Source of the DNA: Ailanthus altissimus
Lineage: Eukaryota > Streptophyta > Magnoliopsida > Sapindales > Simaroubaceae
Direction: 5' to 3'
NCBI GenBank assembly: GCA_946807835.1
Contig: OX327696.1
Coordinates: 6,026,501-6,090,500, forward strand
DNA: 64,000 nt
Made by a program: the position numbers and the translations under genes. The notes under the pieces were generated by a model. That model did not search any database. It was not told the origin of the DNA and saw only the letters and a list, made by a program, of their open reading frames with translations. How positions within the stretch are numbered: the stretch's first letter is position 1; each line of letters begins with the position of its first letter. Shown piece after piece: positions 12,662-24,042 of this stretch.

Positions 12662-13891
12662 TGTCAAGAGCCAAATTAATGGGCTAAAATATTGTATTTC
12701 ACAAGAAATTTAGTATTCGAGTATTTAGACGGTGAAAATGGCCTAGAACAGCACTGATGTGTATTACAAACCCAATCCGAACAATTATCAATATTTGGCC
12801 CATAACTAGATAAATATGTATCTAATAAGTATGAGATAACTCTATTCAAAAGGATACGATACTTATCTATAACTTTGATGTTTTAAGTAGAAGCTAATTC
12901 GAAGTACATCAATTCTAAATTAGACAATCAAATGTGTGCATTAATGATAATCAAGGCAAATTAGTTGCCACTCTTCCTGACTTTTATCATCTAAGTGGTT
13001 CCCTATTCATTTGTCTTGCTTCATCCATATTTTTTCTATAAATAAGTGGCATATTTATGCCCAAAGCATGTAATTAGAGAGTTAGATTTTAGTTCAAAAT
13101 ATTTGTCTTTTATATTATCTCTTTATAGTATTATTTCTTTTGTTTACTATTATAAAGTCATGTTATCTCTTTTCTTTTTCTTTAATTTTATTATATCCAA
13201 GTAATTTTCTTTTTGCTAAAGTGAAAGGGTAAAACTCTTGCTAAGCTAATAAGATATACTTAACTCGGATTCATAAATTTAATGTTTCATTCTTAAGTTA
13301 TGCAAATTTACATATAATGTATTTATTTTATTTGCAATTTTGATACCCTTTCTTGTAAAGTGGTGTATCTTGATTTATTATAAATAAATTTTTATAGTTG
13401 GCACAATAAATTCTTGAAAATATTTATAAGATTTGGCATAAATACCCTTTCTTGTAAAATGAGAGTCATGATTTATTGTAAACAAATATAAATATTGGCA
13501 TAATAAATACTTGAACCCGTTTATAAGATTGGTGTATAATAATTAAAAGAAATAAATACAAGTTAATATATAAATGATAATGAACCTTAATTGTTATATC
13601 TTCTGATTGGAATCTCCTTTGTGTAAGGATTCCAATTGTGTTATAAAAACAGTTGAGTAAATTCTTATTTCATATTCTTAGAGTAGATCCCTCTAACCTT
13701 ATAATTTATTTTAATTGGTTATTTGAATTATAATTTACAAACGTCTTATATTACTTTATTTGTCTTTATAATATTTATAGTTTATAAATTTTAATTCCAT
13801 TTTCCTATAGATGGACCCCATTCTCATCGAGTTAATTATTATTTTGACAATCCTGCATTTGAGAATAAATTTTTATATTCTGAATGTGTCA
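12662..13891 (+). mobile_element. 3' LTR of element X
   Basis: This is the second copy of the long direct repeat that opens the window. It starts TGTCAAGAGCC and ends TGAATGTGTCA, giving a length of about 1.23 kb. It flanks the X/Y nest on the right. A target duplication cannot be tested because the left end of X lies outside the window. Confidence 0.7.
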
Positions 13892-14880
13892 TCGGTAAAG
13901 TGTCAAATCGCTGGACACTAACAAGATTGGAAATTTAACTTGATCATTTAATCCTCTATCTTACAATAAAGGGACATAGGTTCATAGAAACATGATTTCA
14001 CCTAGTTCTTGTAAATCACAGTTACTTGAGTAATGGTTGGTTCATAGCTTTGAAGAGCACTAATTCATATAAGTTAAATTTTACTTTGATGTAGAGTTGA
14101 TATAATGATATGATTTATTTGAAATGTGTAGAAGAATGTTGTATACTGTAAGAGTATTTTAAATTAATCATATATTTTGAAGATATGATGGAGAGGGAGG
14201 AATACAACGTGAAAAGAAGAGGAAAGAAGAAAAGCAAAACCCAGGATTTGGTACTGCGACCCCCAGAACAGAATGTGGGTGCCACAGCACCATGGCTGGG
14301 TATCACGGTGCCCAAACGAGGCTACCACTCTTTCTTATTTGGAACTCTATGGCACCAATTTTAAGGGTCATAATGTTGGAGTTAAAAGTGTGGTTTATTG
14401 GAAGAGTTAATTAACTTTCTAATTAGTTGTGTTTCTTTAGAAAGACATCAATTTAAACCAAAGGTTGTGACCTTGTGAAAAAGAATACAACTCTTCCTAA
14501 GGTTATGATCCTTTGGAAAGGCATATGTCTACTCCAAAAGATACATTGATCTAAAAAGGTATTATGTCCTTCTAAAGAGGCATAAATATCTTTATAAAAG
14601 AGTAGCACACCTCACTCTTTGATATATACATGAAAATTCTCTCTTTCTCCAATTACATCCTCTCCATCTATCAACTTTCATTAAAATTATCATATAGTCT
14701 TACAAAATTTGTAATTAGTGTACACTATTACAAATTCAATAGTCATTGATTCCTGGAACTATACTATCACACAACTCATTTACACATTGATCATCATTAT
14801 TGTGGAGGTAGAAATAGTTTAAGGACATTACCTAACACACTTTCACTATACAATCTCTTAGTATCCATCTTTATAGTCTA
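13892..14880. repeat. LTR-like intergenic sequence
   Basis: No gene is visible. From about 14373 (TGTTGGAGTT) the text looks like a copia-type LTR with a TATA-like motif (CTTTATAAAAGAG at about 14591) and leader-like sequence after it. The short frame at 14115-14315 carries a GC-richer insert (about 14240-14320) that resembles variable LTR sequence. There is no partner copy in the window. Confidence 0.3.
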
Positions 14881-16580
14881 CATCACTACATTTTCCAACA
14901 TGAATATGCATGCCAAGAATTTGAGTTTTAGCGAATGCTAAATTTGTTGATTTATTCTTTCTATCTTGTGAAAGCCTTCTAGTCCGAGTGAGATGTGTTC
15001 AAAGTTGTATATGTTGCTCTTGATAATTTTAGTAGCATAGTTCGGGTAAGGTGTACCTCAACGATGTACATGTTGCTCTTTAAAACAAAACTCCAATTGT
15101 ATAGTTTGATTATAATATTAATAGTATATTATGATGTAGTATCAATAACATAATATGATTGATGTAATCTCAAATATATATATATATGGTAGTTGACTTA
15201 GATTATTAATTGATATGTTCCAAACGATTAAATATATGGTAAGGAAATAGAAGTTTGTGAAATCAAATTTTTTAATTTAAAATTCGAGAATGAGAACAAT
15301 GAAAACACACTTACTTACACTCTTGTGTATAAGAGTTTTTAGAAAGTAAAAGATAATTATGAAACTATTTAGTGGAACTTTGAATTCAATATTATATTGT
15401 TGACAAAAGAATTTTGTGCTTTCCAAAATCTTATTTTTCATAAAGGCTGCAAATATGCATTTTTTTTTTATCTCGCTTTCCATTTGAGAAACCAAAATGA
15501 AGCCTTGAAAATGATACTTAGCAAATCTATTATAGATTTTCACATTGATTTGGTTTAGGGATATGCTCTTAAGAGATCAAGGGACAAACTAAAAAACATT
15601 TTGTTTGGTATAGAAGTAATGTGATCACTTTGAAGTCATGTTGTAGCATAATCGAGCCAGAAAAAATATATATAAAAAATTTTTAAAAATTATTATTAGT
15701 TAACTATATATATTAAATCACTTAAAATTTACTATAGTACTCATAATTATTCTTATTTCTTAAATTAGTTTTCATTAAAGAAATTTATCTTTCTTATTTT
15801 TAATAAGTACTTATTTGTATTTTTTATTTTAATAGTATAGAAATTATCTATTTTATTTTAATAAGATAAATACTTACTTGTATTTCTTATATTAATAGAA
15901 GAAGAATTACTTTTTTAATTTGTAATAAAGTAATTATTTAGTATATTTCTTATCCTAATAGGATAAGAGCTGAGTTAGAGTTTTTTAGTTTGTTAGTCAT
16001 AATGTATTATTTTGTTTGCAATTTAAATTTTTTTCAACTGTTAGATACATGTGCACAATGGCAGATTTCTTAGTAAAATGGAGATCCATATCTTTCTCAC
16101 CAAAGGTTTGGATTGATGCTATGCTCATTATACTTAGTACATGTATTCATTCTGATGTTCTTTGATTTTTAATAAAACTAAGCATTCTCCCCAAAAATAA
16201 AAATAAAAACTGTTAGTTTCTTTCTCTCTTTTTTATTAAAAGGACTAGCTTTAGTTATAATAGATGGTGTATAATATAAAGTTCAATGGTCATTTAATAA
16301 AAGTTTTGGTATTATTGACCCTTAAAAAATAGTATTGTACAAAATTTTAGCCTACCCAAAAATAATGTTTAGATAATGTTTAGTTACATCCTTGTTAATA
16401 ACCATTTAATTATAAAGTAAAAGTTATGTTTGTCAAATATTTTAACTGTTGTGCTTTCAACAAAAAAAAAATTCTTTAGAAGAAAAAAAATCCTAAAGCA
16501 GTTATCTAACTGGCTCTTCTTGTTAGCATATGTGTGTCTATATATATATATATATATATAACGTATTTACAATGATTACA
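14881..16580. other. AT-rich intergenic stretch
   Basis: No supported gene is seen. At about 15785-15960 a unit of about 60 bp (AAGTACTTATTTGTATTTTT...TTTAATAG) is repeated two to three times with drift. A TA run lies at 16540-16560. The open frame at 15277-15543 on the minus strand has no family resemblance. Confidence 0.4.
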
Positions 16581-16589
16581 TCCTTTTTA

Positions 16590-16862
16590 AAATTTAATAA
16601 GAAAATTTTAATATATTATAACTTCTACAATAATTTAAAATATATAATTTTTAAATAATAATAAAATTATAAATATTTAAATAATAATAAAATTATAAAT
16701 AAATATTTATAATTCTCAAATTATTAATATAAATATAATAACTAATTTAAATATTATAATCACTATATAATAATGATAGATTATAATATGTAATTTAATA
16801 TTAAAAATTATATTAAGATTTTATAATTTATTAACCATTTAAAAAGTTTTAAAACTTTTTCT
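16590..16862 (+). repeat. AT-rich dispersed repeat, copy A
   Basis: This block, from TATATTATAACTTCTACAATA to AACCATTTAAAAAGTTTTAAAACTTTTT, matches 20660-20903 with drift. Copy A carries a small internal duplication (AAATAATAATAAAATTATAAATA). It ends 29 bp before a solo LTR. It may be a short LTR or MITE-like sequence; there are no coding signs. Confidence 0.6.
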
Positions 16863-16891
16863 CTAATAGTCCCTACAAAAGATTTAAAAAC

Positions 16892-17874
16892 TGTTGCGGA
16901 TATCAAGTCATACACTTTAATTTGATACTTTTATGGCATCAACTAAGTCACAATTTTGATATCCCTTTTATTCTATGTGCAGCGGAAAACCATAACTTAA
17001 TACCATAAAAAAGAATACATAAGATTAACACACCAATAAAAATAAAGAAAACAAACCAATCAACAAGACACAAGATATACGTGGTTTGGCCTAAAATTGC
17101 CTACGTTTACAGAGGATCCATGATCTAGCTTCTTATTATTGAAATAGATCACTAAGTATCTTCTTACATCATCAATGATCCCACAAGACCCTTTAATATC
17201 TCCCATAGAAACCTCTAAGTATCTACCATTAATCACCATAACTCCTTAAGATCTCTTAGTATCTCCCATAAGAGATTTTTACAAGGAACACAAGAATAAC
17301 CCGAGCATCTAAGCCAAAAGGATCTATGGTGTTTTTCTTTTATTCACTCAAAGAACCTAAAGAAAAAACACTCCCCAAATATTACACCCTAGTGCACCAC
17401 GCACTCAGTGCCACCTAGCTCCTCTATTCTCTCTTATGATTACATATTGAAATCTTATATGCTTGTCTTTCTCTTGTATTTAGAAGGGTTTATATAGTGA
17501 ATTAAATACTCTTAAAAACCCTAAACTTAGTTGGAATAATAGTCCTTACTTGCAAAAGTCCTAATCTCACTTAAAGAAATTAATTGAGGCAAAATAGAAA
17601 ATATCCTAAAGTTGCAGTGTGAATAGTAACTGCATGAACAATAACTGGTGAGCAATACCATTGTGAACAGTAACTATCGTGAACAATACTTACCGCCGCG
17701 TGCAACAGTGCTTGCTGTGAACAGTGCCGCTGTATGAACAATACTCGTTCTTTTTTCTTTCGTTTTGCTCTTCCTTTGTATACCCAATGCGTACTTGACT
17801 TCATAATGACTCTATTCTTAGTATTCATCTCAATTCTTACTCATACAAAATTGTTGAATTACCAATTTTCAACA
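16892..17874 (-). mobile_element. Solo LTR, family S, copy 1
   Basis: One of three copies of the same roughly 1-kb sequence (also 35098-36128 inverted, and 49077-50110). On the plus strand it starts TGTTGCGGATATC and ends TTTTCAACA; read on the minus strand it has TG...CA ends. Flanks are AAAAC and AAATC, a 5-bp target duplication with one mismatch. Lack of internal retrotransposon sequence and of a second LTR nearby makes it a solo LTR. A TATA-like motif lies near 17480-17490 on the minus strand. The variable block at 17620-17745 differs in type from the other copies. Confidence 0.75.
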
Positions 17875-20659
17875 AAATCCTTTTATATTTTAATATAAGA
17901 AAATATAATACACAATCAATAATAATAAAAAAAAATAGATATATAGGAGTAATATTTTATTATGTATTAAGTGTAGATGTCTTTTAGACTTAAACTTGTA
18001 ATAAAATTTATTTGAGAAATCTAACTAAACTATGTCTGGAACTCGGCCCCTTTAACTAAACTTTAATTATAACACACATAATAGTGACAAAGACTTGGTT
18101 TTGCAAGTTAGCACATTAATAACATTGTGTTATATCTTGATTCTAGTGAAAACTATAGAGAACAACCTAATTCTCATAGTTGCGGCCTTACGAGTACTCT
18201 CACATAGGTAAACTCTCCAATGGCATATGTGATAAGAGTATTCTTACTTTGGACTCATTCATGGTAAATAGTCATCTTAACGTCACACAAAATTAGTACT
18301 TTATCATAGGGATGAGTGGAAACATATCTCCTCTAAGATATGTTAATAATATAAGTGTTAAATAAATTACGCAATATCGATTTTTCTTACCCATTGAACC
18401 TCCTTTATAAGTAACTCTCTTATAGGTTTAAGCAAATCCCTTTAACTATTTAACAAGATTTTTCTCAAAAATATATGATTTTCCTATAAAATCTTTTATT
18501 TTTAAAATTTTATATGATTCACATTTTATATACAAATAGATTTAAGTATATTCCCCTCAATAATTTTATAACGCTTTTTTTGAAAGTGTTCTATTTATGA
18601 TTTTCTTTGAAAATATTTTTTTATAAATTTTTATATAATTCTTATTTTATATACAAACGGGTTTAAACACATTCCCCTCAATAATTTTATAACACTTTTA
18701 TCAAAAATATATAATGTATAATTTTCCTCAAAAAAATCTTTATTTATGAGATTTTTATATAGCCACGTTAAAGAATTCTTCTCTGGTATGTGGATTTAAA
18801 TTGATTTGGTTCTTCAAAAAATTTATCTACAAATTTTTAAAATCTGAAAAAAAATTTACTTCCTCAAAAAAAATTAGTATATATCAATGATAAAATATAT
18901 AAAATATGTATTACAAATTAAGAATTTTAAAGTTCTCCACATTAAGACTTCTTCTTTTTCTTCTTTTTAACTCTTTCTCTTCATTTAATTTTTTTAAAAA
19001 AAACTTACATTGTTAAAAAAATTTAAATTACATATCATTTTTTTTTTACTTTAGCTTCAAGCTATCATGAATATTACTATTACTATTACTATTACTATTA
19101 AGAAGTTCTCTATGATTGAAAGATCATCCAGGAATATAATTAATGACTTTGGCTAATCTCATTTTTCAAAGCGTTAGCAACCATCAAATACAAATACGAT
19201 AATTATTGATATCATCATGAGTTTAAAAAAAGTCACAATATATTCTTTTCGTTCGCCCATTGTTTTAACGAAAATAAACACAATAACAAATTTATAATTT
19301 TACTAGTAACTACAACAGATTCTCCTCAAATTAAATTCTATACACACACTGTATTATAGTTATTTTATTTTCTTAAAAGTTCTCACTATAATTTTAAGTT
19401 AATAGAGAGTTTTAAACGTCAAAAGAATTTATTCTTCTAGATGATAATAAATTGTATTAATAATTTAAGACTTTGTAAAGATAAAATTTTCTTTTCAAAA
19501 CTGATAGTTACATATATAAGTAACCTAACTATATAGTCTGGAAAAACTAATTTTTTTTCTTAAATAAAAAACTGATACCATTTCTTTTTCATTCAAACTA
19601 ATAGCTTTGGTATTTTTCTCAATCTGAAAATTTATTTTAAACTTCAATATATATTCTATATTCTGAAAATACTTGTACTGTAAATCTTTTTTATTTTCTT
19701 TTTCTAGTTTGGTAATATTCATTGAAGCAAATACTGGAAAAATTAAAATCTTTAAATATAAACTCGTAGAAAGAAGTTTGCTATATGCTTCTAATAATAT
19801 AACAATGCAAATAATACTAATAAACTAGATAGCCTCAGACAAACCAATTAACACACATATCAACCACAAAGATTTAGATCAACAATACAAGCATATATGA
19901 GAACCACCTTGTAGGATTTTTTTTAACTTCTTTATAGAAAAAAAAAAAACAATTGTAACTTTTAGCAAGCATGATTTCACATAAGCATAAATTCACCAAT
20001 TATTTAAACAATATACCAATATGTTTTGTAAGGCCAAAGGAAAAATTAAGCTAGCTTGAAATCACAAACTAGACAATAACTAAAAATATCATCACATATC
20101 AAATAAAAATATTACAATGAGAAATTACAATTCAGATACTATTTGGGTAAATTTATTTTAGATATTTTTAACCATATATTAAAACATATGTTATTAAATA
20201 TATATTTATAAGATAAAAATTATCAACAAGAAAAAGACATAAATAAATATAAATAGAGAGAGTATAAAGAGGCATGTTTGAGAACATTGTCCTAAACCAA
20301 AATAGTTTTCCTTAGTGCAAATAGTAACAGATCTTATGATATCAAAATTTAATTATATGCAGCCACTCTCCTCAACAAATATGATCACTAGAAGATTATC
20401 AAATTTCTATTGTTAAAATTACTTAAAAATACAATATAAAAAGTACTCTTTTAAAAGTATATACACGTATATATTTTTACCTTTTTTTTTCTTCTTCATT
20501 CACACACACATTTTTCTAATGAAGAATTAGTATCCTTTATATAGTGGTAGATAAAACTTAAGGTACTGATATCAATATTAGTTTAACATTAATATAATTT
20601 TAAATATTTTATAACTCTATTATTAATATATAATTTATGTTTAAAATTTGCAATAATAT
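17875..20659. other. AT-rich intergenic stretch
   Basis: No supported gene was found. A less AT-rich part at 18010-18400 looks like decayed retroelement text. An ATTACT microsatellite lies at 19074-19100. The frame at 19525-19722 on the minus strand is lysine-rich low complexity. Confidence 0.4.
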
Positions 20660-20903
20660 CAAATAAGAATAATTTAATATATTATAACTCCTACAATAAT
20701 TTAAAATATATAACTCCTAAATAATAATATTATTATAAATAAATATCTGTAACTCTCAAATATTTAATATAAATTTATGGAATAATTTAAATATCATAAC
20801 CACTATATAATAATGATATATTTTAATATGTAACTTAAAATATTAAAAATTATATTAATATTTTATAACTTATTAACCATTTAAAAAGTTTTAAAACTTT
20901 TTT
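20660..20903 (+). repeat. AT-rich dispersed repeat, copy B
   Basis: Second copy of the sequence at 16590-16862, in the same direction and about 4 kb away. It shares the CCACTATATAATAATGATA core and the TTAACCATTTAAAAAGTTTT end. It lacks the internal duplication of copy A. Confidence 0.6.
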
Positions 20904-21289
20904 CCAACACTTTCCACACATAAAATATATATAATTAATTATACATGCAATTTGTTTGTAGTGTAATATTTTCTGTTATATATATAGAGAGAGATATGGA
21001 GAGAAAAGTGATTTGGTTGACAACCTTGATCATATTATTAATAAAGTTGACTTATTGCTTTAAAATTTTACTTAGGCACTTCAAAATCACACTACGAGTC
21101 CAACTGTGCTTTGCAATACGAGTTAGGTTGCTCACTAACTCATACGTGTTCAGTTGTGCTTTATAATTTGGGTTAGGGCGGTGGTTGACTTATGTATATA
21201 AAGATCGTTTTTGTCTAGTGCAACTATTCCGTCTTTTGATAATATATAAGGAAATGATAGTTTAATCTTATGTTTTTATAGATTACTTA

Positions 21290-21420
21290 CTTAGTTTTTA
21301 ATATTTTTAAAATTATCAATTATATATTTTTAAGGGTATTTTTACTATCATTTTTATCTTTAAAATATACTTTTTTACTATTATTTTTATCCTTAAAACA
21401 TGCTCAATTAATAACTTTTA
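21290..21420 (+). repeat. Dispersed repeat, matched at 45785-45945
   Basis: The text TTTTTAATATTTTTAAAATTATCAATTA followed by TTTACTATCATTTTTAT..TTAAAATATA units matches 45785-45945 in the same direction. Each copy contains a short tandem duplication of TATTATCATTTTTATCTTTAAAA. No coding potential. Confidence 0.5.
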
Positions 21421-21589
21421 AAGAAAAAATGACATTTAAACCTTGTGATTTGAAAAAATGGACATACAAATTTTAATATTTTTAAAATTTTTATTTATGC
21501 CCTATTAAATGATAAAATTCAATAAAATTAACGCCCAAATAGAAAAAAAAATAAAAAAAATCACCCCTTTTTAATCAAATGATGAAAAT

Positions 21590-21740
21590 TTTGATTAACA
21601 TCAATCAACAACCGATCAATATTAGTCAACAACAGTCAACACCAATCAACGACCAATCAATAGTAAGTCAATAATTTATCAGCAATCATCTGTCAATGAG
21701 TTGTCAATAGTCAGTTAATGCTAATCAATACCGATCAATA
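21590..21740 (+). repeat. Array of degenerate RTCAAYA motifs
   Basis: About fifteen short motifs of the type ATCAACA, GTCAACA, ATCAATA or GTCAATA lie within 150 bp, spaced 7 to 13 bp apart. Five have the core GTCAA, which on the other strand is TTGAC, the W-box core for WRKY factors. It is not next to a known gene start, so a regulatory role is only a guess. Confidence 0.45.
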
Positions 21741-22084
21741 CCTCCTTTCTTAAATAATTTAGTTAAAAACAATTCTTTAATTAATTTTTAATCATTTATA
21801 TGAATAAATTTTAAAAATAATTTTGTTGGTTAAAGTGTTTACTTTTTCATTAGGATTAAAGGTTCAAACTTTAAATATTTATTTAAATTTTTTAGCCACA
21901 AAGAAAGACATAATGATAACTTACTAGTTTTAACAAATTTTTTGTTAAAGTTACCAGATTCTATTACTTAAAAATAATATAAATGAGATTTTTAAAATAT
22001 TAAAGTGTATAGAATCCAAATACTCTTTTTTTATTTTTAAAATTTCAGAAACGTAATGGGTAATTCAGGATTAAAGTATCAATG

Positions 22085-22208
22085 TACTTAATCTATATAT
22101 ATATATAGAAATATAGTAGCTAGAAAGTGTTATATAGTCCAAATATATATATATAGATAGATAGGTAGATAGAAATATAGTAGCTAGAAAGTATTATATA
22201 GTCCAAAT
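22085..22208 (+). repeat. Local tandem duplication with TATA microsatellites
   Basis: The unit AGAAATATAGTAGCTAGAAAG..TTATATAGTCCAAAT occurs twice (about 22106-22144 and 22170-22208), differing at one base. The copies are separated by ATATATATAGATAGATAGG microsatellite text. Confidence 0.7.
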
Positions 22209-22654
22209 CCTAATTTTATAAAGTGTCAACATCCATACCTAAGAATTATAAATAGAAACTCACTTTTGGACTAAGATTCAGCAAACTTTCATTGTTGATG
22301 TGGTATAGTCCATTGCCAACTCATGCACTCTGTCTATTATCTAATGGTAAGAATTTACGCCACTAATTTAAGTTAAAAATATAACAACCCGTACGAAAGA
22401 ATGGGGCCAGAATTCAAATAATAAGGGACCAAAATGTAAGAGTCAAAAAGTTATAGAGCTGGAGTTTCTACTAAAGAGAGTGGAGGTGCAAAATGATAAG
22501 AGTTTTGAATTTTACAGGGCCGAAAAGACAAAGTACAATTTTAGGGATAAAATCCTAAACATTCTATTATTTGCTTAAAAATCAATATTTGCTTTAAAAG
22601 GAGGTGCAACTCGTTCACTTATTTGATTTTAGACATAAAATAACTATTAAGTAT

Positions 22655-22975
22655 AAGGGTGGGTAAAAAAACAGAAATTAAAAAATTAAATTTAATTAGT
22701 TGATTTGATTCGGTTCAGTCTGATTTTTTTTAACAAAAAATCGATTCAATTTTTTTAAGAGAAAAATCGATAGGTTCGGTTTAATTTTTTTCAAAAAAAA
22801 ATCGAACTAAAAATTTAAAATAAATCTATAATTTAAAATTAAAAAAATTTTAAAAATTGTCCATGACCAAACCGAAAAAAAACCGATTCAATTTTTTCTA
22901 TTAAAAAAACTAATTTTAATTATATTTATTAAAAAAAAATCGAATCGAACCAGACCACGTCCAACCTTGATTTTT
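22655..22975 (+). repeat. GGTTCGGTT-type low-complexity repeat, copy 1
   Basis: It begins AAGGGTGGGTAAAA and is made of GATTCGGTTC, AATCGATTCAATTTTTT and complementary AACCGAAAAAAAACCG phrases, ending at ACCAGACCACGTCCAACC. Similar blocks lie at 31405-31640 and 58455-58860. This matches a common plant repeat type with a GGGGTGGG start and GGTTCGGTTT phrases. Non-coding. Confidence 0.6.
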
Positions 22976-23070
22976 TAGACATGGTTCCTGGAGCCCATTG
23001 TAGCATTCTTCATTAATTATTGATGAGAAAAAATTTGTCAGTAAAAAAAAAAATGTTTATATTGCTGCAG

Positions 23071-23234
23071 CCTTACCACCTCCAGCGAACATACCAGTGT
23101 CCATTCTTCACAGCTAATTTGTGAAGGGTGAATTTATTAACTTTGAGATTGGAGAGCAGGAAATCGAGGCTTCTAAGCTGTGCCCAGATGTTAAATTGAC
23201 CACAATTGATCAGCTTCTTGAAATATTTCTCTGA
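23071..23234 (+). pseudogene. Last-exon relic of an isoflavone-reductase-like gene
   Basis: After a clear intron-type acceptor (ATTGCTGCAG, 23061-23070) the frame starting at 23073 reads LPPPANIPVSILHS, a TAA stop (23115-23117), then FVKGEFINFEIG, ASKLCPDVKLTTIDQLLEIF and a normal TGA at 23232-23234. This is the C-terminus of NmrA-type phenylpropanoid reductases (isoflavone reductase, phenylcoumaran benzylic ether reductase, eugenol synthase), which carry a FVKGDQTNFEI motif and a YPDVK.TTIDE.L end. The kept acceptor site shows a genomic fragment and not a retrocopy. One in-frame stop and absence of all upstream exons make it a dead fragment. Family membership is from memory of conserved residues; the family is strongly suggested. 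Confidence 0.7.
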
Positions 23235-24042
23235 CACCGAAAGCCTTCACGTATGGCTTTTGTATTGAGTTTTCAAGATTCAAGTCCTGGACTTGGCGGC
23301 TTTGAAACCAAACTATATATGCAAAATAAACATTTTCTTTGCATCGGATTAAGATGGAGAAATAGAATATACATGGAGTTTCATGCAAATGCTGAAGCTT
23401 TTATGTACTTTGAAATAAAATGCACATTCCTAGCCTCATGAAAACCTTAAAATTTTCAAATGCATCATGCAACTGCAGGGTTAATCATCTATAAACGCCA
23501 AAGGAAAGACAAGGCTCACAATCATAGCAATGAGCATAAGCAATGCCAAAGGTTTCCAATTCCATGCTCTTGAGCAAGCAATAAGAGTAAGTTACTGAAA
23601 GGACCAAATGAGAAACAAGAAGAAATAATAATAAGAAAAAGAATGAGATAGTATCATACAAGCTGGGAATTCCACATTAGTATATATATTTAAAGGTCAA
23701 ATTTCACTCAATTTACTAAAGATAATTGCTAATAATGGATCTCATACATTACATGAAGAACATTTGTGCAATACGATTCGTTTATCAAAAGAAACTTATA
23801 GACAGACCTTAAAATTTGCGTACTTGTCCAGTGAAATATTGATTTCATACTTACACAAGACAAGTGTATTAAACCACAAAACAGTACACAGAAGACTCAC
23901 AAACAAAGAAAGGCAGAGAGAGAACCCAAAAGAGTGATAACGCATATTTGATTATGTGTAAGAACCATTTGACCCAAAAGTTCAAAGGTCTAGCAGATTA
24001 GATGGTAAATGTGCCATCACTTCCCTTACTGCCATGAAGCAA

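Noticed and set aside
15277..15543. 88-codon minus-strand frame
   Set aside because: AT-rich, lysine- and phenylalanine-rich, no family resemblance and no gene context.
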